In this document: positions 51,306 to 63,149 of the stretch, piece by piece | Position numbering within the stretch: the first letter of the stretch is position 1 | How the letters are laid out: each line of letters starts with the position of its first letter | DNA from: Daphnia pulex | Taxonomy: Eukaryota > Arthropoda > Branchiopoda > Diplostraca > Daphniidae | Direction of reading: 5' to 3' | DNA length: 64,000 nucleotides | NCBI RefSeq assembly: GCF_021134715.1 | Contig: NC_060028.1 | Location: 828,501-892,500, forward strand | The notes under the pieces: model-generated | Seen by the model: only the letters and a program-made list of their open reading frames with translations | What the model was told of the DNA's origin: nothing | Databases searched by the model: none | Program-made: the position numbers and the translations under genes

Positions 51306-53228
51306 TTTTTTAAGATCACGTGTAAGAATTCCAAACCGCAGAAAGCGGTTTACCGGTAATCAAAATTAATCAATTAAATACAAATATTCTCTTTCCTTGA
51401 ATTTCCAATTTCAAAACCGATCTCAACTTCCTCATTTTCCTCTTTTTTTTTCCTCATTCCTCTTCAAAGTCATCGGTACAGAATTTGTTGCGGATATTAG
51501 TGGTTTCCCTCTCAAGTTGTTAAAATTAGTTTCCTTTTTCCCGTTAGGCAACTGATGGGCAAAATTGATTAGAACTTCTTCGATTAAAGTTGATCTATTT
51601 TCTATTACTATTTTGAAGTATGAACCCTTTTCGCTTGATAGCTCGATTTTTAGGGTTGTTACCACAACACAAGAATTCCAGCTTTACTCTTTTTCAACAT
51701 TTAAGTTTGCACGCGTGCAACTACTTGAGCTCTTGAGTTGCCATAAAGCTAAGCGTATTACTGACAAATTCAACACGTGTCAACCATGTGAGTATCCAAG
51801 ATGTGACGAGATGTGATTGGCCTAAACTGCATGGAGTAAAACACATTTGGCCTTCAGTCTTGTGTAGTACGCCTTAGCCCTATGGGTTAAAACGTCGTAA
51901 AATTGAGGATCAACAGCTCTGGATGAGGCCAACGGGGATTGAAGTATTGTATACGTGGAAACACGTTACATGGAACCTGAACCGAAGGTACGAGTCCTTG
52001 GGTCAGATCCTCACATTTTTTCCCCAACAATACTGGGGAAAGTTAAACAAACGTCTTTTATCTTTTTTTTTCTTTTTTTAAATTAATCTTTTGCTTATTG
52101 TTTCTTTTCTTTTCTTAAAGTAAATAAGCGACCATTATAGGGTTTAATCTAGCAAAGTTTACCTTTGCAACTGGGTCGAACCCCTTTCTGTGGAAACGTT
52201 TTTTCAAATAAATTTTTTTTTTCAATGGTTTGAATTGATTCTCGGGGGGTCCACATTCTAAAAAACAAACATCGAATCAATGTTTCGTATTATGAATGAA
52301 AAAAAAATCATCGAATACCATTTAACGGACTGAGGAGAAGCGAGCCAAATTTAAGTAGCTATCAATCGTGTTAGCTAGACGTTAGCGCTCTTGCCTAAAA
52401 TTGCATCATGTTATGAGCATTTTTAAATCGGTGTGAACAAATTAAGAGAAAGGTGTTACTGAAAATGTGCAAGGTCTGGCCAACGTTCGATAACTCTGGC
52501 CGAAATCAACGTCATATTGTGCCGTTCTTTGTCGGAAGTGCTGTCGAGCGTGTGAGCGAAATGTAAATATTAAGAAATGCTCAATGACCAATATAGGGCG
52601 TCAATATTTAGTATCGTTTGTTAGGATTAGAACGTCGCCTTATTTTATCAGACAAAATACGCTAGATTGTCACTCAAGAGGTCCAAATTTTTATTTTATT
52701 ATTTATTAAATTTTTACCACTATTTCTTCATGCTCTCCCTGTGAGATATCCTACCTTTAACAAAACACATGTTTTCCCAAGATAATAACGCCGTGTATGT
52801 TGAATTCCCCTTGAATATTGTAGCTGAAGTGGTGCCTTACGAAAACATGTCTTACGATGGAATCAGCTATATGGTCATAATCGTAAAACATTTCAAGAGG
52901 TCCTTTTAACGTTTCTTGTTGCCGCTGAAATGTGACAATGTTTCGGCGTCGAATAACCTGTTAAAAATTGTTTATTTATTCGACTTCCCAACCTAATATC
53001 TCTTCCTGAAATCGTTGGGCCTTCACAGTCGATGGCGCGGGATCTTATGTATTCACCGCCTTACTAGCTTTAATGGGTTTTAATTTCTCAAACATAACTT
53101 ATTCTTAACTATTATTTTATCAGCTGTTTTATGTCAAATAATTCTTGGAAAATGTCAACAGCTTAAATCCTATATTTACCCTTATAAGATACACATACAC
53201 GTCACATGATTGATAATCGCACGTATGT
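51306..53228. other. non-coding stretch with duplicated flank
   Basis: No gene seen. It contains the duplicated flank at 52262-52870. A stretch at 51890-52015 has a vaguely tRNA-like look but no foldable cloverleaf. Confidence 0.5.
52262..52870. repeat. duplicated receptor 5' flank, copy 1
   Basis: Near-identical over several hundred bases to 60470-61190. Both begin ATCAATGTTTCG and contain AGCTATCAATCGTGTTAGC, GGTCTGGCCAACGTTCGATA and GCCGTTCTTTGTCGGAAGT, and both continue to the GAAGTGGTG block. It lies at the same side of receptor copy 1 as 60470-60870 does of receptor copy 2, so receptor and flank were duplicated together. A third, shorter copy is at 60944-61110. Confidence 0.9.
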
Positions 53229-55736
53229 TTATGTAAGAGATGCTTCGTCGAAGAGTTTTATGATTTCTTGAAAATTTATAGTTTCATTTTTCCGTAATAA
53301 TGATCGTACGTCAATGCCATTGACGTCGCTCCTGAGTTGGATTAATAATTTGATTGCGTCGATTAATCTTTCGTTTGAATTAAATTGACACATTAAACGG
53401 AGTGCGTTGCTTCCGTAGTTGCTTTTCTCATTGACGTTGATCCCGAGTTGGATTAATAATTTCATTGTGTCGATTAATCTTTCGCTTGAATTAAATTGAC
53501 ACACAAGATGGAGTGCGTTGTATCCGTTGTTGGATTTCTCATTGACGTCGATCCCGAGCTGGATTAATAATGTCATTGCATCGAGTACTCTTTCGTTTGT
53601 ATTATTAGCACATAAGAAGTGGAGTGCGTTGATTCCATTGTGGTTTTTTTCATTGACATCGATCCCGAGTTGGATTAATAATTTGATTGCGTCGCTTAAT
53701 CTTGCGCTTGAATTGTACTTACACAACACATGGAGTGCGTTGTTTCCGTCTTTGTTTTTCTCATTGACATCGATCCCGATTCGGATTAATAATTTGATTG
53801 AGTCGATTAATCTTTCGCTTGAATTATTCCAACACAATAAATGGAGTGCGTTATTTCCGTCTTCGTCTTTCTCATTGACATCGATCCCGATTCGGATTAA
53901 TAATTTGATTGCGTCGATTAATCTTTCGCTTGAATTATTCCAACACAATGAATGGAGTGCGTTGTGCCCGTAGTTGTCTTTCTCTTTTACGTCGATCCCG
54001 AGTTGAATTAATAATTTGATTGCGTCGATTAATCCTTCGCTTGAATTAAATTGACACAATAAATGGAGTGCGTTGTATCCGTTGTTGGATTTCTCATTGA
54101 CGTTGATCCCGAGTTGAATTAATAATTTGATTGCGTCGATTAATCTTTCGTTTGAATTATTACGACATAAATAATGAAGTGCGTTGTCTCCGTCTTCGTC
54201 TTTTTCATTGATGTTGATCCCGAGTTGGATTAATAATTTGATTGCGTCGATTAATCTTTCGCTTGAATTATTCCAACACATTAAATGGAGTGCGTTTCTT
54301 CCGTCTTCGTCTTTCTCATTGACGTTGATCCCGAGTTGGATTAATAATTTGATTGCGTCGATTAATCTTTTGCTTGAATTATGAAGACACGATATATGGA
54401 GTGCGTTGTCTCCGTAGTTGTTTTTCTCATTGACGTCGATCCCGTGTTGGATTAATATTTTGATTGCGTCGATTAATCTTTCGCTTGAATTATTACAACA
54501 CAATAAATGGAGTGCGTTGTCTCCGTCTTTGTTTTTCTTATTCACATCAACCCCCTGCTGGATCAAGGTTTTTAACTTTTCGTTTTGATTTGTTGAAGGA
54601 AAAATTCTGGAAGTAGCTGGGTATCTTATTTTACATAGTTCAAAAAGTTCCTTTTCTTTTTCTGCAAGCTACATTGAAATCAAGAAATATTAAATGCAAT
54701 GGTTAATGCAGATACTTGCAAATGTAATTTAGTTTTATGTTTACCTTATTTTCTTCTGATTTGAGTCTATCAACAATATTTGATGAAGATATTCGATCAG
54801 CAGCTTCGTTTTTTAACATTTCGGTAACAAGATCATATGCGTAGTGCCATCGTTCTATTTCTGAAAAATAATTTAACGTTTAAATTCCGTTCTGTGTTTC
54901 ACGTAAATATAGCTTAATTTACTATTCATGTTGATCGCTTTATCTCCCAAGATGTTGTTAATAATTTCAATCTCATTAGAACCGTAAATGTGTTGCCCGT
55001 TTAACAGAAGATAAGCGAAGACGAGGCCTAGTGCAAATACGTCGCTTTTGACGGTGCCTCTGAGTTGCCGCTGCCCACCCGTTTGAGATTCCTGAAGTAG
55101 TAGTTTAAGCAACTCGGGCGCGTACCAGTTTCTTGTTCCTTTTACTCCACTACTCATCGGGTATGTCCCTCGCTCATTCACAGCCCTGGACAGACCAAAA
55201 TCAGCCCATTTCATTGTTACCTTAACGTCTTGCGTATTAGTGCTGGAGTTGACCGAGATGAGAACATTTTCCGGCTTTATATCTCGATGAATTATATTCT
55301 TGGAATGTATGTACTCGAGACCAGAAGCCAATTGCGAGAAAACTTCAAAATGGTAGGGCAATTTAGGCCCTTTGTATTTTTCAGGATGATCAGGCCTTAG
55401 AATTACCTGATCTAATGATGCGGTGCAAAGCTCCAAAGCAAATACCCTATAGAACACGATAGACGATACCCAATTGCACAAGTTACTTCTTCATTAACTT
55501 TTTAAAATGTTGTAATACAATTTGATATCTTACTTGAAATCCTTGTCACACTCAACGTGGAAAAGTTTGACGATATTTGGGTGATCTAATTTTCTTAAAG
55601 CTTCTTCCTCATTATCGTTAGCCATGTTAAGGAGAACTCTTTTGACTGCCACTTCACGACCTTTAAACGTTCCTTGAAACACTGAACCATAGCCACCTTC
55701 TCCTAATTGAACTTTCCTATTGTATTGGATTTCCAT
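53229..55736 (-). CDS. Ser/Thr protein kinase with 37-residue ankyrin-type repeats (IRE1/RNase L-like kinase)
   Basis: Predicted cytosolic kinase of 760 residues. Exons on the minus strand: 55534-55736, 54923-55446, 54745-54860 and 53229-54668, all joining in frame. The kinase (about 1-285) has LGEGGYGSVFQG, the ATP-binding VAVK (Lys32), HRDIKPEN (Asp123), DFG (150-152) and GTRNWYAPELLK, so it looks active. The start is set just before the glycine loop. A linker leads into eleven full repeats with the pattern LLIQLGIDVNEK..G.NALH.LC..NSSERLIDAIK and a capping half repeat. The period is 37 residues (111 bp), longer than the canonical 33 of ankyrin. Kinase signatures recall IRE1/RNase L, but the order is kinase first and ankyrin last, and no RNase domain follows. 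Such genes form an expanded family in Daphnia as far as I know. Role unknown; stress or defence sensing is inference. Confidence 0.9.
53330..54560 (-). repeat. 111-bp coding tandem repeat array
   Basis: About eleven units of 111 bp inside the last exon of the kinase gene, each encoding one 37-residue ankyrin-type repeat. Units are highly similar at DNA level (for example AATTTGATTGCGTCGATTAA recurs on the plus strand), indicating recent expansion or gene conversion. Confidence 0.95.
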
Positions 55737-58700
55737 ATTGTTGTTTTTAGAACAGTATCTGCTTAGTCGAAATTTCGAAATTCCAGCACGAATACGAAAG
55801 CTGTTAGGAGTGGTTTGACAGTGTGACTTACTCTTTCGAACGAATCTTACGCAAATGGTGTCGACCAACATGAAGTGTGTGATAACGGATAACAATATCT
55901 CAAAGATAATGGTTCAGATAATCTGACTGTAAAACAACAGGCGAAGGAGATGCGAAATATCAAATATATTTTTTAAGAAGTCTAGATGGCGGAAGATTAT
56001 TCTTATACCATTTTTAATTGAATTATTTGGTTAAAAAATTTATGAGGTAGCGTTCAAGTGCTGACAGTGCTGACACCATTTACCTCGTGTGAATTTTATT
56101 CTAAACTAAAAAATAGTTCCAAGATAGTTTCGTTTCCATTTTATGTATTTACACTGTTTTCTTATCAACTTCTCATGGCAATGGAAAACAAATATGTGTT
56201 GTTATCACTTCATGTGCATTTTCACTCTTCCCGTTCACAACCATATTCTAGATTGTTCATGCCGAATTGGTTGATTTGAAATGACCAAAGAATTCAATTA
56301 ATAACAGTGGTGGTGGGCCTAAACCCGTACAAGAAGAAAATAGGTTTTGTTTTGTAAACTCGGAGCTCTCCGGCCTCTTCTTGCGTTAACTTATCACCTT
56401 GCTAACATTTGCTAATTTACATTTTGAATTAACTAAATTATAAAATACGTGAGATTTGACTCCTATTTCAATCCGCATCTGAAACCCCCTTCTGATTCAG
56501 CATTTATTTTTTGTGAAAAACATCATTTTTTGCGCGTTTGTGACATTGTATATTTTCAGCTATTTAATTTACAAGCAATAGAGGCCATAGTAGGTTAACT
56601 AAACGACTAAACGACTCGATTCAAACATATGAATCAACACAGTTATTTTGTTCCATACGTATTCTCTTATCCCATTGCCTCTTGCGGTCTTCCCATTCAT
56701 TTCCCAGAAAAGGGGTTAGGGTACTTCAAGATGAGTTAGAAATGAATCCATCATGGCCGCCGTTCCTTTTTTCTTACCCCTACCCCTTTTTCCAGTCAGT
56801 AGTCGTTTGTATGGTGGCTGGATCACTTGTGCATGTTGCTTCCGGATCTGCTTTCCAAATTTGTTTGGTGCTTAAACAATGTTATTCAAACTTTTCCTCT
56901 GTTAACAGAAAGATATAGTGTCGTACTGTTTTTTAGCTTGTGCATTGACAGAAATGTTACTGGATACTTTACACCTTCGTGGTCTGTGCTTTACATAAAG
57001 TGATTCGAAAATCGGCAAACTATACAAGAGATCGTACGGGGCACATTGAAACAGTTCCTTATGTTTTGTCATTTTATGCGGTTTTCTGATGAATATGCAT
57101 TGGAATGTTGACGAATTTCATCTATCGGATCGCCTCGTGAGTTTTCTATATATTTTTATTCTGTTTTTCACATTGTGAAGCTTGTTTTATTTCTTTTCTT
57201 CTATTGGCACACCGGTCGCATTTGATGATTTTCCGTTTGCATTTGATCTTTAGACTGTCGAGCATTAAGTCTGTCTGCTAATCACCTGAATGCGAAGACA
57301 TTTTGTCCTTCCACGACTTGCCTTTTTCGTTCACCGATTTTTTGCAACGATCGTCAGACAATTTAAAAAATTATTATAAGACTCTTTTCAGTACTTTGGC
57401 CACTTGCGAAATTGTACAACGAATTGTTTTCGCAGCCTTTGAACGTTACTATTCTGTCACATTTTATGCGGAAGCTTTCGATCACTTTGTAACAACTTGT
57501 TCAAGTTGCGGCGTCTCATTCTACTAATCTACTTGGCGTTTAGAATTTGTTTGCTTCTATTTAACTGGTTTTTGTCTTTTTTTTATTCTCTATAGCTACC
57601 CGGATTAGATTGACGGAGTACACCAACCATCCGGATGAAAACTGCCATTCATGAATCGCCATGCAGAGCTCGATGCGACGTGGTGACCATCTTTTCTTTT
57701 TCGAGGTTAGATTTTCAATTTTTATTATTTTCCGTTTTCATTATTTTACGTTGGTCGGTCAGAGGGTCGGCCAAAAGTTTTGGTTTATTGTGGTACGAAA
57801 TTCAAAGGTTTTCCTATTTTCAAAGGCAGCTATTAGCTTTTTTATTTTCTCTCATCAACATCACCAGATCATATCTTAACTTGCCTTATCACCTTGTACG
57901 CGTTTTGTATAAATACTGTCTAAGTTAAAAGCGCTTGGAAATGACCATCAATATTTAAATGATGGCGTCTGAAAATCCATATTAATCAGGTAAACCAACG
58001 AACGCCGTAAATGCACTGCAATTAATACGGTTTGGAAAATAACAATTTATACGGCGATAAATTCGTTACTTTTCACACTTGTTAATCAAGCAATTTGTCT
58101 TAAAATACCGTGGGCAGCGTCCGTACATTAAAAGTAGTTTTCCCTTTAATAATTTAACGAAGAAACTTGTCTGTGGTTTCTTTTCCATTTTGTTTTTCTG
58201 TTATCAAATTCTCTCGTCGATGGAAAATAATTTTAGTGATGACTTCATGCGCGTTATCACCCGTTCCCTTAGCAACTATTTTCTAGACTGTAGTTGTCAA
58301 CACGAGTTAGATTTAATGGGCCAAGAACTTTGACAAATCTTGCTTAAGTTATTGGTACATATTTCGTGTTCTAGCGCAACCAATTGACAACTATTAGCTA
58401 ACTTTCATCAAGCAACTAGCTGCTATCAATTAAGCATTTTTGACTTTCCAGTAGAATCTTGGACGTTCCAACGATTAAAATTGAACAGCGGGTTGCGCAC
58501 GGTTATGCAAAATACATGTGATTATTCTCCACCTCACGTGCACCACTGTTTAAACTTGAAAAATTGCTCTTAAAATGTTCAAAGATTTGCATCCACGTTA
58601 TTTAAAAAAGGAAGTTGCCTAGTCAATCTATCCTTCTTTTCTTATCGAAGCAAGCAACGAGCTGGGGTACTTAATCAATAAAAAAAACAAGCAAAATCTT

Positions 58701-58874
58701 ACCTGGATTTCATTTGATTTTTGGGTTACGAGCCTTTTCATCTGACCAATAGATTGCGGCACTTATTTGGGTCGACCCGTACCGTCCATCGTTCCAATGA
58801 TGCCGCAGAGCGCACGATTCTCGATGCGGAGAAAATTATTTCGGTCGAGAGCTATTTTCATTTCATTTTTGATT
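55737..58874. other. non-coding stretch upstream of the ankyrin kinase
   Basis: No gene supported. The kinase promoter should be at its left end, but no TATA box is obvious. Segments at about 56095-56260 and 58140-58305 share short blocks (TTATCAA..TTCTC, ATGGAAAA, TTCATG.GC, TTCTAGA) in the same order and look like a diverged duplicate pair. Confidence 0.5.
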
Positions 58875-60470
58875 TCACCATTGATTCACATTTGTTTTGG
58901 TGCCGGCCCCTAGTAAATTAACGACATTAACGTGCGAACCCAAGTAGATGAGAATTTTTAATTCTCTGATGAGAGCGGCCAATGCGTCTCTAGACTGGGC
59001 AGTTGCTTTAACCATTTTGACGGCCACTGTGGTCACCGTTTCAGCATCTACAATGCCCACGGCTTCGGCTTTGAAGACTTGCCCGAAACAACTGGTTCCC
59101 AGTTGTTGGCCTTTATTTTAAAGAATTATTTTCACTTGACGAAATAATGGATAACATTTGTTTCTAGCGAATAACTAACCGAGTCGTGAGTCTTGGGGAT
59201 TCCTATTTCTTGTCGTAGGGCAGGAATTCCGTTTGACATTCCATCAGCACATGCGGGTCGATTATGCCTGGGTCGCCATTCATTTTTACTTTCAAGAGAT
59301 TTCTCCACATTTTTCTAAAGGAGAATTTGAATTGAATTGAATTTTCAAATGTGCCGAAGGAAGGAAACGTGCTGAGAGAAGAATTCCGTTCCATCGCTTA
59401 CCTTGTCGAGGTAAATTTTGATACTGTTTCCAACTCCGATTGCAAATCAAAGTGCAAAAATGATTTAAATGCCGTTGATTGCAGTAAATGACTTTGCTTC
59501 ACTACCGTCGATTTTTTCAACGGTAGTGAAACTGACAACTAACCGCCTGTGCCTCGCTTCGCCACGGCTTTTGCTCCACCGACATTCGTATAAATTCCAT
59601 TTTCAGTTGCTCTTCCTTCGAGTGGCAAAACGGACGCGATTTCGGTTTTGTTGACTTTGCCGGTGTCCCCGGTGTATTTCCTGTTATTAATTCTTGAGAT
59701 CAAGGCAATTGTTTGATGAAGAAAGGCTGATGCTGCGAAGAATTAGTTTATCTTGAACCACTGAACGTTGACATATTGCGATAATCGGTTTGCAGTTCAA
59801 ATTCTGGGCTGTTTTTTTTTTCTAATGCGACAGAATTATTTACTGATTCGTCATATCATTCATTACTGGTCATACTTTGTACAGCTGAAATGCGCCAGAT
59901 TAGTGTGACGTTGCTTCCTTCTGCGGGATCGTTAGGTTAACCTTTCCAGTTCCATTCCTATTAAGAATTCAGTTTTCTTTTGATGTCAATCGACACACTT
60001 TCATTACTATTGAGCATGATTTGTTTTTTACTTAAAATTGAACTTCGTGTGCGGTACCTATTACACTTAAAAGGAAGGGTGCAAAGTCTGTAATTGGCAG
60101 TTTATGTTTCGGTAAAAACCCTTTTAAAAAATTTGGGAAGTCATCCTCAATCTTTTTTTCTGTAATTTTGACTTGTTTTCCTTTGATGACGGCGACGGTA
60201 TATCAGGTGGATGCCGTTTGTGTTGCTTGTCAAATTCAGGCGTCCGCCAATATCCTGAAATAATGGCCGTGCTATTGCTGTCATTTCCAATATTCAGAAT
60301 GCTTATTATTAGTTTAAACCTGTATGTTTCTCCTGTTTTCAGCCGTCCACGTCAAGTTTGACAGCTCGGGAAGAATTAAGTAATCGGCCAATATACAGGT
60401 GACTGTTACAGTTGAACCGGCTTCGACCACCTGTTCATCACCGCTCGGGACTAGTAGTATCAATGTTTCG
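58875..60470 (-). pseudogene. VEGFR/PDGFR-like receptor, truncated copy 2
   Basis: Partner of 47371-51305, lacking everything after the kinase N-lobe. From 60470 downward: an Ig domain (VEAGSTVTVTC); scattered Ig remnants; and the juxtamembrane DPGIIDPHVLMECQTEFLPYDKK, closed by TAG at 59203-59205 where Trp is expected. The N-lobe then has an intact glycine loop (LGTSCFGQVFKAEAVG), VAVKMVKATA and HVNVVNLLGAGTKTN. A donor-like GTGAAT follows at the usual exon end, but no catalytic loop, DFG or C-lobe is found in the next 2.8 kb downstream. The N-lobe is better preserved than in copy 1, so copy 2 lost its C-terminal half by deletion or incomplete duplication. Confidence 0.82.
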
Positions 60471-61190
60471 GATTAAAAAGGAAAAAAAAAATCATCGAAT
60501 ACCATTTATCGGACTAAGGAGAAGCGAGCCAAATTTAAGTAGCTATCAATCGTGTTAGCTAGACGTTAGTGCTCTTGCCTAAAATTGCATCATGTTCTGA
60601 GCATTTTTAAATCGGTGTGAACAAATTAAGAGAAAGAGATTACTGAAAACGGGCAGTTAAGGTCTGGCCAACGTTCGATAACTCTGGCGGAAATCAACGT
60701 CATATTGCGCCGTTCTTTGTCGGAAGTGCTGTCGGGCGAGTGAGCGAAATATGAATTTTTAATATGCTCAATGACAAATTGGTTGTCAATATTTAACATC
60801 GTTTGTTGAGATATCGAACGTCGCCTGGTTTTATTTGACAGAATACGCTAGATCGTCCCTCAAAAGTTCATCCTCTCAGATTCAGGGCTTCCGCATTCTG
60901 AAAAAAAAAAAAAACTTAATTATAATTTCCGCTTAAAAATTAATTAATCGTCGAATACCATGTAACGGACGGGGGCCAAATTTAAGTAGCTATCAATCGT
61001 GTTAGCTAGACGTAACCGCTCTCGTTTCAATCGGAACGTCGCCTTTTTTTTATTTGACAGAATACGCTAGATCGTCCCTTAAAAGTTCAAAATTTTTGTT
61101 AAAAATAAATTTAAAATTTTCCCAAGACGCCTTGCATATTTTTATTTGTAGCCGAAGTGGTGGGAATATTTTTATAAGAAATAGTCTACC
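60470..61190. repeat. duplicated receptor 5' flank, copies 2 and 3
   Basis: 60470-60870 matches 52262-52690 closely. 60944-61110 repeats its start (CGAATACCATGTAACGGAC, AGCTATCAATCGTGTTAGC) and its end (ACAGAATACGCTAGATCGTCC), with the middle deleted, and then continues into sequence matching 52770-52870. Non-coding. Confidence 0.88.
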
Positions 61191-61738
61191 TGACGATATG
61201 AACATATGACAAATTGATTATAGTAAATTTGTAAATAAATGTCGTTGTTGAGTCCTATTAGTGAATAATATCCATGTTTTGACTAGATCTAATTTTGGTT
61301 GCTTTTCTACTACGTTTTAATTTTTATTTGCATATGATTTCTATAGGACCTTGAAGAAATGACACCACTCTTTGTCCTTCACGCTTGAAGGCCGCGGGAA
61401 ACATTACGTAAAACTGGCATGCGGTGGTATAGAGGTTGGGTGAGAATGACGCGTGTTTCATCATTAACAAAGCAGGTACAATAGCCAAGCAAGGGTAAGC
61501 TATATTTGGTATTCATTTTGATTTTGGTTATTGTAGACCCATCCCCAGGAACGTCAACCTAAAGAAGGAAAGGCCAGTTTGCATTTTCTTCACGCTCGAA
61601 GGTCGAACCAAAAACGTAAAACGTGTCATGCGACGGGGGAGAGGTTGGGTGAGGACGACACGTGTTGCTTCATTATCAAGCAGGTACAATAGCCGCAAGG
61701 CTTAAGAGGTGGGTCAGGGTGAGAAAAAGAAAAAGTCG

Positions 61739-61746
61739 TATAAAAG
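61739..61746 (+). promoter_or_regulatory. TATA box of Tyr/Thr-rich gene copy a
   Basis: TATAAAAG, 96 bp before the ATG at 61835. The leader that follows (TCGAGTGAGCATCTGCGACACG) is shared with copy b. Confidence 0.7.
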
Positions 61747-61834
61747 GCGAGAGAAAAGGCTGTCGAACTTAGTCGAGTGAGCATCTGCGACACGGCAACA
61801 ACTGCTGTGCACTATTTGTCACTAAATCGCAATC

Positions 61835-62070
61835 ATGAGTAAAAAATCCGTTAGTTGTAGCTTTGTATCAATTTCTATTGTTTTTTAGTCAGTTATTATT
61901 GCATATTAATGTTCAAATTATTTATTGTATAGTAAAATGTGGCGTCGTCCTGCTGTTGGTTGTTGTCCTCAAATCCTCAAATACTACACCACCGAGGCTT
62001 CAAAGTATTACACTACAATTTATGCTGCCCCGAGCTGCATCACCAAAGAGCCCGGGTACTACATCGTGAT
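61835..62070 (+). pseudogene. Tyr/Thr-rich secreted repeat protein, broken copy a
   Basis: Exon 1 encodes ATG plus one base (61835-61838, donor GTAAAA). Exon 2 starts at 61932 after TATAG. The signal peptide (MIKCGVVLLLVVVLKSS) is intact. Directly after it the frame leaves the Tyr-rich repeat, which is still visible one frame away as KYYTTEASKYYTTIYAAPS and later EPGYY. A small deletion at the signal-peptide/repeat junction explains this. The intact protein would be an extracellular Tyr/Thr/Pro-rich fibre or cuticle protein. Confidence 0.7.
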
Positions 62071-62317
62071 TCCATTCGTTTTAAGCCATAACCATTTGGT
62101 ATTAATTTGATATTGGTTTATGTAGACCCACCCCCAGCAACGGTAACCTGCAGAAGGAAAAGGCCAGTTTGCATGTCCTTGACGTTCGAAGGGAGATCAT
62201 TACGTAAAACGTGTCATGCGGTGGTTAAGAGGTTGGGTGAGAACGGGAAGCGTTTGCTTCATTATCAAGCAGGTATAATAGCCGCAAGGCTCAAGAGGTG
62301 AGGGTGAGGAAAAATCG

Positions 62318-62325
62318 TATAAAAA
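62318..62325 (+). promoter_or_regulatory. TATA box of Tyr/Thr-rich gene copy b
   Basis: TATAAAAA at the same place relative to the shared leader as in copy a. The downstream start codon has decayed (ACG at 62440-62442). Confidence 0.65.
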
Positions 62326-62439
62326 GAAGAGAGAAAAGGCTATGGGAACTCAGTCGAGTGAGAATCTCCGACACGGCAACAACTGCAGCTCATTATTTGT
62401 CACCAACTGCCTTCTTCATTGTTATACCGTTTTGCAATC

Positions 62440-63140
62440 ACGGGTAAACATTCATTTTTATTTCGAGTCGTGCATTAATTTTATCGAGAATTTTATCTTG
62501 TCTTCACTTGATATGACCAGTTATATTCGATAATTAATTTTCAAATCGTTTATAGGTATCAACAACTATGGCGCCGTGCTGCTGTTTGGTGTTGTATGGT
62601 TAATGGTTGGGTCGACCACGGGTGAACCGATGTCTCCTGGACTTGGTGGATACCAAGCAACAGCAGCGAAAGAATAGTGCACCACGTCGCCGCCTTACTA
62701 CACAACAACGTCTAGATACGCAACATCTACTTGCTGCGCCGAGGCTCCTAAGTACTACACCACCGAGTATACTGTCCCAGCCTACTACACCGAAGTCCCC
62801 TAGTACTACACGACTACGAATGCTGCCCCATCTTACTACACCGAGGCTCCATCTTATTTCAATACCAAAGCGGTCGAGTACTACACCGAACCGCACGAGT
62901 ACTACTCTGCCCCGAACTACACAACCACAACTGAGGCGGCCAAGTACTACTTAGCCCAGACTTGCTGTTCCTTCCCTCTACGTTTAACTGTAATACTACA
63001 CCGAGGATCCAGTCTTCTACACCATAACCTACGCTACATCCAGATACTACGACGAAGCCCCCAACTACTACTACACCGAAATGTTTACTTCATTAAGTAT
63101 AACTCTGCTCCAAGCTACACCAAGGCCACCGAGTAATACA
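62440..63140 (+). pseudogene. Tyr/Thr-rich secreted repeat protein, broken copy b
   Basis: Start codon ATG has become ACG (62440-62442) before donor GTAAAC. Exon 2 from 62556 encodes the hydrophobic YGAVLLFGVVWLMVGSTTGEP and then GGYQATAAKE, with an in-frame TAG near 62675. Beyond that, repeat units YYTTT, APKYYTTEY, APSYYTEAPSYF and HEYYSAPNYTTTTEA continue with another stop at 62801-62803 and later frame changes. Several independent lesions make this a pseudogene. Confidence 0.72.
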
Positions 63141-63149
63141 CTACAACCA

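Larger units (their letters stand above)
61355..62300 (+). repeat. three tandem copies of an upstream promoter module
   Basis: Blocks at about 61355-61505, 61535-61715 and 62118-62297 share, in order, a GTAGACCCA(T/C)CCCCAG start (second and third), GGAAAGGCCAGTTTGCAT, ACGTAAAACGTGTCATGCG, AGAGGTTGGGTGAGAA and CATTATCAAGCAGGTA(C/T)AATAGCCGCAAGGCT. The second and third are each followed by a TATA box and the start of a Tyr/Thr-rich gene, so the module belongs to the promoter of that family. Confidence 0.85.

Noticed and set aside
51890-52015. tRNA- or SINE-like look around GGTACGAGTCC
   Set aside because: Box A and box B are both poor and too far apart, and no second copy is seen in the window.
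53518-54384. Plus-strand frames of 151 and 66 residues with SLTSIPSWINNLIAS repeats
   Set aside because: They are the antisense shadow of the 111-bp ankyrin-type coding repeats.
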